In this document: piece by piece, positions 1 to 6,017 of the stretch | Position numbering within the stretch: the stretch's first letter is position 1 | Layout: every line of letters begins with the position of its first letter | Source: Betaproteobacteria bacterium | GTDB lineage: Bacteria > Pseudomonadota > Gammaproteobacteria > Burkholderiales > Casimicrobiaceae | Assembly: GCA_005889025.1 (NCBI GenBank) | Contig: VBCZ01000240.1 | Location: 1-20,399, forward strand | Direction: 5' to 3' | DNA: 20,399 nucleotides | Made by a program: the position numbers and the translations under genes | The notes under the pieces: model-generated | Seen by the model: the letters and a program-made list of their open reading frames with translations, nothing else | The model's database searches: none | Told to the model about the DNA's origin: nothing

Positions 1-25
1 GTACGTGGAAATGGTCTTCTGACAT
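1..25 (-). CDS. 5' end of an unidentified gene cut by the window edge
   Basis: A minus-strand ATG at 25-23 is preceded by a good Shine-Dalgarno sequence (GGGAG, about 5-6 nt upstream). The open codons read MSEDHFHV before the window ends. It follows folA in the same direction with about 40 nt between them, so it may be co-transcribed with folA. The eight residues resemble the start of DUF4337-type small membrane proteins of betaproteobacteria (typically MSE..FHVHGPH). That is a recollection of family starts, not a demonstrated match. The start and ribosome site are visible; the function is not. Confidence 0.5.
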
Positions 26-66
26 GACGATTCTCCCTTGTATGTTATGACCGAATGCGAGCAGCG

Positions 67-642
67 TCAGGCGCTCGATCGCTCGTAGGCTGCGAAATCG
101 TAGGCAAAACCCTGCGCACCGTCCACACGCTTCGACTCGCGCGAGATTTCCCGCCACGCATCGTGGGCGTAGTTCGGAAAGAAGGCATCTCCGGCGAAAG
201 AGCGCCGTATCTCGGTGAGGTAGAGCAACTGAGCGCTCGGCAGTGAGGCGCGATAGAGGGCTGCCCCACCGATCACGAACACCGGATCCGGCAGCGCGGC
301 AAGCGATAGCGCATGCTCGAACGAGTGGGCGACGTGCGCCCCTTGCGCGCAGAACCCTGGATTTCGGCTGACAATGATGTTCTGGCGTCCCGCAAGCGGC
401 TTGCCGATGGAATCCCACGTTTTGCGGCCCATGATGATGCTGTGGCCGATGGTCAGGTCGCGAAAATGCTTGAGATCGTCGGGCAAGCGCCAGGGCAAGC
501 CATTATCGACGCCGATGACGCCGTTTTCGGCGATGGCGGCGATCAGCGCGATGCGTCGCGCAGGTGCCTCTTCGGTTGGCGGCACGGCGCGGGGTAGTGT
601 ATCGTTCACCGTGGCTCGCAGCCTATGGCGCAGTCGTCTCAT
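67..642 (-). CDS. folA: Dihydrofolate reductase
   Basis: NADPH-dependent reduction of dihydrofolate to tetrahydrofolate in the cytoplasm; it regenerates the cofactor consumed by ThyA. The DHFR fold begins at RIALIAAIAENGVIG and continues with the substrate/cofactor motifs LPWRLPDDLKHFR, GRKTWDSIGKPLAGR and VIGGAALY, and a C-terminal YDFAAYER. The catalytic acidic residue is in the LPDDLKHF segment. The conserved domain is about 162 residues, the usual family length. The start is uncertain. ATG at 642 is listed, but in-frame GTG codons at 609 and 585 (and 681) exist and none has a clear Shine-Dalgarno. A TATAAT on the minus strand at 646-651 would place a transcript start near 639. That would exclude 642 and favour one of the GTGs. 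The gene is divergent from glrK and not adjacent to thyA, its frequent neighbour. Identity is certain; the N-terminus is not. Confidence 0.93.
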   Translation of the reverse strand: MRRLRHRLRATVNDTLPRAVPPTEEAPARRIALIAAIAENGVIGVDNGLPWRLPDDLKHFRDLTIGHSIIMGRKTWDSIGKPLAGRQNIIVSRNPGFCAQGAHVAHSFEHALSLAALPDPVFVIGGAALYRASLPSAQLLYLTEIRRSFAGDAFFPNYAHDAWREISRESKRVDGAQGFAYDFAAYERSSA

Positions 643-645
643 TCG

Positions 646-651
646 ATTATA
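646..651 (-). promoter_or_regulatory. Candidate -10 box for folA
   Basis: A perfect TATAAT on the minus strand lies in the folA/glrK divergent gap. The matching -35 region (about 669-674, AACCTC) is poor, so this is a candidate only. If used, transcription starts near 639 and the folA start must be a downstream GTG. Confidence 0.3.
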
Positions 652-685
652 GCGGCCGCGGGACCGCAGAGGTTCCCACACTCTC

Positions 686-2170
686 GTGTATTACCCGCGT
701 TCATTCGTCAAATTCATCCTACTCGGATTCCTTCTGGTCAGTCTGCCGCTGCTTTATGCATTGGTCGAACTCATCGTCAGCCTGGATCGCTTGGGAACGC
801 AGGGTCAGCAGGCGGTGCTGCAGGCCGCGCAGGCGGGACGTGCCAGCCGACAGCTCTACGAGCAAGCGACCACGCTCGAGCGTCTGGTCCGCCAGCATCT
901 CATCCTTGACGATCCGCAGCTTGTCGAGGATTACGGTCGACTGCGGCAGGATTTCCGGCAGACGTCGCAGCAACTGTCGCGCCTTCCGCTCGATCGCGCG
1001 CAGCTGCTCGCGCTGGAAAAGCTCGACGACAGCGAGAGCCGGCTCTATGAGTTGTTGAAAGCGCGGCGGCGGCCGGCGGGCGCCGCCGTGACTCTTGCCG
1101 AAGGTTATGCGGCCATCGCCGAAGGCGCGCAGGCCATGCTCACAGCCACCAATAGCCTTACCGAGCGCGAGATCGAGCGCTTGCAGGATACGGCCGCGGA
1201 AGGACGCAAGACCTGGGGCTATTTGGCGCTGGCCGCAGGGTTGATTGCCCTTGCGCTGGCCATTATTTTTGCCGTGCTGATCGCGCGCCCTTTCCGGCAG
1301 CTCGACCAGGCGATCCGACAGATGGGCACGGCCGATTTTACGCACGCGATCGAGGTCAATGGGCCTCAGGATCTGCGCTATATGGGACAGCGACTCGAGT
1401 GGTTGCGGTCGCGCCTGCACGAGCTGGAAGAGCAGCAGAACCGGTTTCTCCGCCATGTTTCACACGAGCTCAAAACGCCGCTCACGGCGGTGCGGGAAGG
1501 TGCCGAGCTCCTGCGCGATCGCGTCGGCGGCGAGCTATCGCCGGAGCAGCAGGAGATCGTCCGCATCGTTCGGGAAAATACACTCTCGCTGCAGAAGCTT
1601 ATCGAGGACCTGCTGACTTACCATCAAACGCGAAGCATGGAGCCGCAGACACTGGGTCCGGTCGCGCTCGAGGATGTCATACGGCGCGTAGTGCGCGAAC
1701 ACAAGCTTGCCGCTTTTGCTCGGATGATCACTTTCGAAGCGAAGCTCACCTCGGCGATCGTGATCGGTGATGGGAACAAGATTCACGCCATTGTCGACAA
1801 CTTATTGTCGAACGCGATCAAGTATTCGCCTCGCACCGGTACGATTTCGCTCGACCTTCGTATCGAAGATGAATTCGGCGTTTTGGACGTAGTCGATGAA
1901 GGTCCGGGAATCGATCCGGGCGATCGACCGCGAATCTTCGACTCGTTCTATCAGGGCAAGAACGCGCCGGAAGGCCGCATCAAGGGCTCGGGGCTGGGCC
2001 TTGCGATCGCGCGCGAGTACGCGCTTGCGCACGGTGGTCTCATCGAGGTGCTCGATCGTTCCGACGGTGCGCGCGGGGCGCACTTCAGGCTCAGGCTTCC
2101 GCTCGCGCTTTCCCTGCATCAGGCCCCCGCGCGCAACGCCGCTCCAGTGAGTCTCGAGAGGGAAGCATAG
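686..2170 (+). CDS. glrK: Sensor histidine kinase GlrK (QseE type)
   Basis: Membrane sensor kinase of the GlrK/GlrR two-component system, 494 residues from a GTG start. TM1 is at about residues 7-32. A periplasmic helical region (about 33-178) is followed by TM2 at about 179-200, a HAMP linker, then DHp and HATPase domains. The H-box reads FLRHVSHELKTPL with the phospho-acceptor His260. The N-box is DNLLSNAIKY (371-380), the G1 box DEGPGID (404-410) and the G2 box GSGLGLA (434-440), so all catalytic elements are intact. The periplasmic motif LDDPQLVEDY matches the enterobacterial GlrK pattern (LDDPTLAKVY). The gene opens a three-gene operon; qseG follows after 2 nt. In enterobacteria GlrK phosphorylates GlrR in response to cell-envelope conditions. 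The signal here is unknown. The GTG start has no strong ribosome site but places TM1 properly at the N-terminus. Confidence 0.93.
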   Translation: MYYPRSFVKFILLGFLLVSLPLLYALVELIVSLDRLGTQGQQAVLQAAQAGRASRQLYEQATTLERLVRQHLILDDPQLVEDYGRLRQDFRQTSQQLSRLPLDRAQLLALEKLDDSESRLYELLKARRRPAGAAVTLAEGYAAIAEGAQAMLTATNSLTEREIERLQDTAAEGRKTWGYLALAAGLIALALAIIFAVLIARPFRQLDQAIRQMGTADFTHAIEVNGPQDLRYMGQRLEWLRSRLHELEEQQNRFLRHVSHELKTPLTAVREGAELLRDRVGGELSPEQQEIVRIVRENTLSLQKLIEDLLTYHQTRSMEPQTLGPVALEDVIRRVVREHKLAAFARMITFEAKLTSAIVIGDGNKIHAIVDNLLSNAIKYSPRTGTISLDLRIEDEFGVLDVVDEGPGIDPGDRPRIFDSFYQGKNAPEGRIKGSGLGLAIAREYALAHGGLIEVLDRSDGARGAHFRLRLPLALSLHQAPARNAAPVSLEREA

Positions 2171-2172
2171 GA

Positions 2173-2844
2173 ATGCCGCCACAAGCGCGGGCCGGCGCCG
2201 CGGTGGCTGTCGTCGCTATGCTTGCGGCGTGTGCGGCGGCTCCGCCTGTGCGCGTTGAGCCTCAGCCTGAACTCGCACCGATCGTTGAAGCGACGCCGGA
2301 GCCGGAACGCGAGACCGTCCAAGTCGCGCCGGTGCCGATCTCCCCGGTGGTGATCGTCCAGCAGGCCGCGCCTCCTGCGCCGGCGCCTGTGGCTGCGCCG
2401 GTCAACGAAGAAGAACAGCAGATGCTTGCGCTCATCGCGGACTTGCAGCGTTACGCCAGCGAAACGGCCGACGAGCTTCGTCGAGATCTCGCCGCTGCCG
2501 CTCAGGCAGTCAACCGCGCCCGCACCGACGTCAACCGAGTTCGTCTTGCCGTCTTGCTCACGCTGCCCGGGGCAGGGCCGCCTGACGATGTCCGGGCGAT
2601 GGCATTGTTGGAGGCTGTCGTCGGCAAAACTCCGGGAAGCTCGCCGGTGCGGCAATTGGCCGCGGTGCTTTACTCGCAGATTGTCGAACGGGTTCGCGGC
2701 CTGGCGGAAGAAAGGAAAAAAAGCGCCGCCGCGCAGGAGAAACTCGACCAATTGCGCGCGGTCGAACGCAGTCTCTTGCTGGAGCGCAACCGCAACGCCG
2801 GCGGCGCCGGAGGCGGGGGAGGGGGAGGAGGCACCGGAAGATGA
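2173..2844 (+). CDS. QseG-like accessory lipoprotein of the GlrK/GlrR system
   Basis: A 223-residue exported lipoprotein lying between the kinase and regulator genes, the position occupied by qseG in enterobacteria. The N-terminus is a short signal peptide with lipobox LAAC (residues 17-20, lipidated Cys20). A Pro/Ala-rich linker covers about residues 23-75. A helical, charged segment (about 77-205) contains LALIADLQRYASETADEL and a late coiled-coil-like stretch rich in E, K and R. The tail is a run of glycines. QseG interacts with and tunes the sensor kinase in E. coli; that role is inferred here from position, lipobox and helical character, since sequence similarity is weak. The start has a GAGGGA ribosome site. 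The gene overlaps glrR by 4 nt (ATGA), so the three genes are translationally linked. Confidence 0.75.
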   Translation: MPPQARAGAAVAVVAMLAACAAAPPVRVEPQPELAPIVEATPEPERETVQVAPVPISPVVIVQQAAPPAPAPVAAPVNEEEQQMLALIADLQRYASETADELRRDLAAAAQAVNRARTDVNRVRLAVLLTLPGAGPPDDVRAMALLEAVVGKTPGSSPVRQLAAVLYSQIVERVRGLAEERKKSAAAQEKLDQLRAVERSLLLERNRNAGGAGGGGGGGGTGR

Positions 2845-4211
2845 AGCCAAGCACGCCTCATTCAAGCGAAGTCCTTCTTGTCGACGATGATCCCGATCTG
2901 CTGAAGCTCATCAGCCTGCGCCTGACCTCTGCCGGCTACAGCGTGCGCACTGCAGACAGCGGAGAAACGGCGCTTGCGGCGCTCGCGGTGTCGCGTCCCG
3001 CCGCCGTGATCACCGATCTCAAGATGCCGGGTATCGACGGTCTGACGCTTTTTGACGCGATTCATCGCCAGCACCCCGCGCTGCCCGTCATCATCCTGAC
3101 CGCTCACGGGACGATTCCGGACGCGGTATCGGCGACACAGCGGGGCGTGTTCGGTTTTCTCACCAAGCCCTTCGATAGTCAGGAATTGCTGCAGAAGGTC
3201 GCTGCCGCGGTGCGTTTGAGCGGGGGCGGCCCCGAGGCATCGGTGCAATCGCGAGGCGAATGGCGCTCGGGCATTCTTACACGCAGCCCACGCATGGAAG
3301 ACCTGCTGCGCCAGGCGAGGCTGGTCGCCGAGTCCGACGCAAGCGTCCTCATATTCGGCGAGTCGGGGACCGGCAAGGAACTGTTGGCCCGCGCGATCCA
3401 CCGCGCGAGCGGGCGCGCGGCAAAGCCCTTCATCGGCGTGAACTGCGGCGCGATTCCCGAGCCATTGCTCGAATCCGAGCTCTTCGGACACGCGCGCGGA
3501 GCGTTCAGCGGTGCGATACAGGCGCACAAGGGCCTGTTCCAGGCGGCAGACGGCGGCACGATCTTCCTTGACGAGATAGGGGACATGCCGCTCGCGCTGC
3601 AGGTGAAGCTTTTGCGCGTGCTTCAGGAGAGCGAAGTGCGCCCCGTCGGCGCGACTGCCTCGGTTCTCGTCGACGTACGAGTAATCTCAGCCACCCATCG
3701 CGATCTCGACGCCCAGAAAGCGGCAGGCGAATTCCGCGAGGATCTGTATTACCGCCTCAATGTAGTGTCGCTCAAGCTTCCGCCTCTGGCGGAACGCCGC
3801 GAGGACATCCCGCTGCTGGCGACACACTTTTTGCGCAAGCTGGCGGAACGCTATCGCAAGCCGGTGCCGTCTTTGGCGCCGGACGCCATGGCGCTGTTGA
3901 TCGGCGCACCCTGGCCCGGAAACGTCCGCCAGTTGCTCAATCTGCTCGAGCAAGCCGTCGCGCTGACCACGACCAGCGTGATTCCCGCGACACTCGTGCA
4001 CGGCGCGCTGCGCGAGGACGCCGGCGTGCTCGCGCCCTTCGAAGAGGCTCGCAAGCAGTTCGAGCGCGACTATCTCGTGCGCCTGCTCAAGATCACCGGA
4101 GGCAACGTCACCCAAGCCGCGACGCTCGCCAAAAGAAACCGGACTGAATTCTACAAGTTGCTGCAGCGCCATCGCTTGGAACCGGCGATGTTCAAGGAAG
4201 CCAAGACCTGA
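2841..4211 (+). CDS. glrR: Sigma-54-dependent response regulator GlrR (QseF type)
   Basis: A 456-residue bacterial enhancer-binding protein. The receiver domain (about 10-125) has the acidic pocket DDD (15-17), phospho-acceptor Asp59, Thr87 and Lys109. The AAA+ domain (about 145-385) has Walker A GESGTGKE (173-180), Walker B FLDEIGD (Asp244, Glu245) and the arginine-finger region FREDLYYRLNVV. The sigma-54 contact loop reads GAFSGA (220-225), Ser in place of the usual Thr. The C-terminal Fis-type helix-turn-helix ends with GNVTQAATLAKRNRTEFYKLL, closely like enterobacterial GlrR. It is the last gene of the glrK-qseG-glrR operon. Its ribosome site (GGAGG) is built from the polyglycine codons of the upstream gene. 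Its likely DNA targets are the two TGTC-N10-GACA palindromes located 45-131 bp beyond its stop codon. Confidence 0.95.
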   Translation: MKPSTPHSSEVLLVDDDPDLLKLISLRLTSAGYSVRTADSGETALAALAVSRPAAVITDLKMPGIDGLTLFDAIHRQHPALPVIILTAHGTIPDAVSATQRGVFGFLTKPFDSQELLQKVAAAVRLSGGGPEASVQSRGEWRSGILTRSPRMEDLLRQARLVAESDASVLIFGESGTGKELLARAIHRASGRAAKPFIGVNCGAIPEPLLESELFGHARGAFSGAIQAHKGLFQAADGGTIFLDEIGDMPLALQVKLLRVLQESEVRPVGATASVLVDVRVISATHRDLDAQKAAGEFREDLYYRLNVVSLKLPPLAERREDIPLLATHFLRKLAERYRKPVPSLAPDAMALLIGAPWPGNVRQLLNLLEQAVALTTTSVIPATLVHGALREDAGVLAPFEEARKQFERDYLVRLLKITGGNVTQAATLAKRNRTEFYKLLQRHRLEPAMFKEAKT

Positions 4212-4255
4212 GCCCGTCACGGCTGGCCTGACCCCAAGTGTTGCTTTTTTTCGTC

Positions 4256-4281
4256 AGCATGTCGTTTTAAAACGACATGCT
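4256..4281 (+). promoter_or_regulatory. Putative GlrR binding site 1 (perfect 26-bp palindrome)
   Basis: A perfect 26-bp palindrome centred between 4268 and 4269. Its core is TGTC-GTTTTAAAAC-GACA, exactly the TGTC-N10-GACA motif described for GlrR sites upstream of enterobacterial glmY/glmZ. It lies about 200 bp upstream of the predicted sigma-54 transcript start, a typical enhancer distance, and begins 45 bp after the glrR stop. Binding by GlrR is an inference from the motif and the gene neighbour. Confidence 0.75.
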
Positions 4282-4324
4282 TTCATACTTATAATCAACA
4301 TAGTGGCTAATCGGCCGAGGCAGA

Positions 4325-4342
4325 TGTCGCTTAAATGCGACA
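4325..4342 (+). promoter_or_regulatory. Putative GlrR binding site 2
   Basis: A second TGTC-N10-GACA element (TGTCGC-TTAAAT-GCGACA) with 6-bp perfect arms. Its centre is 65 bp from that of site 1 (about six helical turns, hence the same DNA face) and about 138 bp upstream of the predicted sigma-54 start. Two phased sites fit cooperative binding of an enhancer-binding protein. Confidence 0.72.
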
Positions 4343-4445
4343 GTTGGCCGCGCAATAAGTGAGCCGCCCCGTCAAGGCTGGCGAGTTGTGCGCTCCTCGC
4401 AAAGCGCTGTCAAAACGGCGTATGGTCGGAAGGCTGGTTTGGTCT

Positions 4446-4461
4446 TGGCACGTCGCTTGCT
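4446..4461 (+). promoter_or_regulatory. Sigma-54 (-24/-12) promoter
   Basis: TGGCACG-tcgc-TTGCT matches the RpoN consensus TGGCACG-N4-TTGCW at every defined position, with the invariant GG at 4447-4448 and GC at 4459-4460. The predicted transcript start is near 4471, and it is followed within 60 nt by a small ORF with a good ribosome site. It lies downstream of two GlrR-type palindromes. Confidence 0.88.
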
Positions 4462-4528
4462 TTTAGCCTGCTTGAGGAGCTAACGCACACGCTCAAACGC
4501 GTGCGCAAACATGAGCAGGAGAAGCGCC

Positions 4529-4693
4529 ATGGAGACGTTTTCGCCGAAGTTTTCCGAGTTCTGGCTGCCGCAGACGGCCGGGTCGCGCGAGCGCGAAGCT
4601 CCCGAGCCCGCGAAGGCAGTCTCGCCGCCGTCCCAGGAAGAAGCGCTCGAGCAGCTCGCTGAACGGATCAACGCCGCCCGTAGCATCATCTAA
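4529..4693 (+). CDS. Small protein of unknown function, putative GlrR/sigma-54 target
   Basis: A 54-codon ORF reading METFSPKFSEFWLPQ..., rich in Pro, Glu and Ala in the middle, ending in a predicted amphipathic helix (EALEQLAERINAARSII). I do not recognise a family. No signal peptide or membrane segment is visible. The ATG at 4529 is preferred because AGGAGA lies 6 nt upstream. An in-frame ATG at 4511 would add six residues but has no ribosome site. The ORF lies between the sigma-54 promoter and a terminator, on a transcript of roughly 320 nt with about 57 nt of leader. The leader can form a hairpin (about 4483-4507). The transcript could act as a coding mRNA, a regulatory RNA, or both; comparison with enterobacterial GlmY is only by regulatory logic. 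Confidence 0.68.
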   Translation: METFSPKFSEFWLPQTAGSREREAPEPAKAVSPPSQEEALEQLAERINAARSII

Positions 4694-4761
4694 CACCTGG
4701 CGACTTCGGGAGGCCGCCGGAGCGATTTTGTAAAGCTACGCGCTTATTCCGAATCCCCCTT

Positions 4762-4794
4762 GCCCGCTCTACTCCTCCCGGCGGGCTTTTTTTT
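4762..4794 (+). terminator. Rho-independent terminator of the sigma-54 transcript
   Basis: Perfect stem GCCCGC (4762-4767) / GCGGGC (4781-4786), 13-nt loop, followed directly by eight T residues (4787-4794). It lies 68 nt after the small ORF. There is no T-run on the opposite strand, so it terminates plus-strand transcription only. Confidence 0.85.
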
Positions 4795-4816
4795 GGCCCT
4801 TGGGCGGCCGCGGCAA

Positions 4817-4966
4817 TCAATGACGCTTGAAGTACTGCGCCGCGCGCTCGTGCGCCTCGGCTGCTTCGCGCGATTTGAAGGTCCCGAGATTGCGCCGCTT
4901 GCCTGTTTTCGGGTTCAGCTTTCGCGAATACAGGCGATACTCGCCTGACTTGAGCTTGCGAATCAT
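4817..4966 (-). CDS. Small basic AP2-like protein, unknown function
   Basis: A 49-residue ORF beginning MIRKLKSGEYRLYSRK and ending AAQYFKRH. It has an excellent ribosome site (GGAGGT, 8 nt before the ATG), which strongly supports it as a real gene despite its size. It is strongly basic. The pattern YRLYSRK..PKTGKRRNLGTF.S.EAAEAHERAA resembles the beta-strands and helix of AP2-type or integrase N-terminal DNA-binding domains (compare plant AP2: G.R.WLGTF.TAEEAA.AYDRAA). I infer a nucleic-acid-binding role; it is not shown. Similar small 'hypothetical' proteins are, to my recollection, common in betaproteobacteria. It lies 60 nt downstream of thyA on the same strand and converges on the sigma-54 transcript. 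Confidence 0.82.
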   Translation of the reverse strand: MIRKLKSGEYRLYSRKLNPKTGKRRNLGTFKSREAAEAHERAAQYFKRH

Positions 4967-5026
4967 TTCTGGTTACCTCCGTGTGGTCCATTGCACGGCG
5001 GCGTCGGCGTCGCCGCAAACGCCCGA

Positions 5027-5821
5027 TCAGACAGCCACGGGCGCCTTGATTGCCGGATGGAATCGGTAGTCGACAATTTCAAAATCTTCGTAGCGATACT
5101 CGTACAGAGACGCCGGGCGGCGTTTTATCACCAGCGTCGGCGGCGCGTGGGGCGCGCGGGCGAGCTGCGTCTCGACCTGGTCGAGATGATTGACATAAAG
5201 ATGACAGTCGCCACCGGTCCAGACGAAGTCACCTACGCCGAGATCCGATTGCTGCGCGACGAGGTGCGTTAGCAAAGCGTATGAGGCGATGTTGAAGGGG
5301 ACGCCCAGGAAGATGTCGGCGCTTCGCTGATACAGCTGACACGAAAGCTTGCCGTCCGCCACGTAGAACTGAAAAAAGGCGTGGCATGGCGGGAGCTTCA
5401 TTCGCGGAATATCGCCCACATTCCACGCCGACACGATCAACCGGCGCGAGTCGGGATTCCTTCTTATTTCTGCCACAACATTCGACAATTGGTCGATGTG
5501 GCGGCCGTCCGGAGCGGGCCACGATCGCCACTGATATCCATAGACCGGTCCAAGCTCGCCGTCTTCGTCCGCCCATTCGTCCCAGATGGTGACGCCGTGT
5601 TCCTGCAGGTAGCGCACGTTGGTCTCTCCCGCCAGAAACCACAGCAACTCGTGGATGATCGACTTCGTATGCACCCTTTTTGTGGTCAGCAGCGGAAATC
5701 CGGCCGCCAGGTTGAAGCGCATCTGGTAACCGAAGACCGACAGGGTTCCGGTTCCGGTACGATCATCCTTGCGGTGGCCGTGGTCGCGCACGTGGCGCAT
5801 GAAGTCGAGATAGGCGCGCAT
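5027..5821 (-). CDS. thyA: Thymidylate synthase
   Basis: Converts dUMP to dTMP using methylene-tetrahydrofolate and releases dihydrofolate, the substrate of FolA. The protein is 264 residues, exactly the E. coli length, and aligns end to end from memory. The active-site motif is PPCHAFFQFYV with catalytic Cys146. The folate and dUMP regions RTGTGT, LLWFLAGETNVRYL, GPVYGYQWR, QLYQRSADIFLGVPFNIASY and HLYVNH are all present. It ends in the variant tail PAIKAPVAV, matching the family terminus. The ribosome site is weak. A minus-strand TACAAT at 5857-5862 is a possible -10. It is divergent from the MFS/acyltransferase gene and is followed by the small AP2-like gene. folA is 4.3 kb away, beyond the glr module. 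Confidence 0.98.
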   Translation of the reverse strand: MRAYLDFMRHVRDHGHRKDDRTGTGTLSVFGYQMRFNLAAGFPLLTTKRVHTKSIIHELLWFLAGETNVRYLQEHGVTIWDEWADEDGELGPVYGYQWRSWPAPDGRHIDQLSNVVAEIRRNPDSRRLIVSAWNVGDIPRMKLPPCHAFFQFYVADGKLSCQLYQRSADIFLGVPFNIASYALLTHLVAQQSDLGVGDFVWTGGDCHLYVNHLDQVETQLARAPHAPPTLVIKRRPASLYEYRYEDFEIVDYRFHPAIKAPVAV

Positions 5822-5912
5822 GGGAAGAAGGCTGCTTCGGTATTGAAAGCGCTCTCATTGTAGCCCACGCCGGACGCGCGAAAGAGCGCACAACAGAGCC
5901 AAAAAGTCGGCA

Positions 5913-5974
5913 AGGAGGTATATTTCCTGCCCGGCGTCGACGCTTTCGAAATGCTCTCGCCGACGCCTTCGAAA
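5913..5974. promoter_or_regulatory. Divergent thyA / MFS intergenic region with repeats
   Basis: The 196-bp gap between thyA and the next plus-strand gene holds an interrupted palindrome AGGAggTATAttTCCT (5913-5928). It also holds two near-identical 13-mers, GACGCTTTCGAAA (5939-5951) and GACGCCTTCGAAA (5962-5974), spaced 23 bp apart and each containing TTCGAA. They may be regulator sites or chance. No convincing -35/-10 pair was found for the plus-strand gene. Confidence 0.25.
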
Positions 5975-6017
5975 CGGCACCCGCGGTGCCGGACCGTCCG
6001 CACAACGCTACCAACCC

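Noticed and set aside
4290..4295. TATAAT just right of GlrR site 1 as a second, sigma-70 promoter
   Set aside because: No acceptable -35 at 16-18 bp (TTAAAA-like only). Overlapping sigma-70/sigma-54 promoters are known at enterobacterial glmY, but here it would lie about 170 bp upstream of the sigma-54 start.
4686..5018. 110-codon minus-strand frame overlapping the terminator and AP2-like gene
   Set aside because: Runs through the intrinsic terminator in a different frame from the well-supported 49-residue gene.
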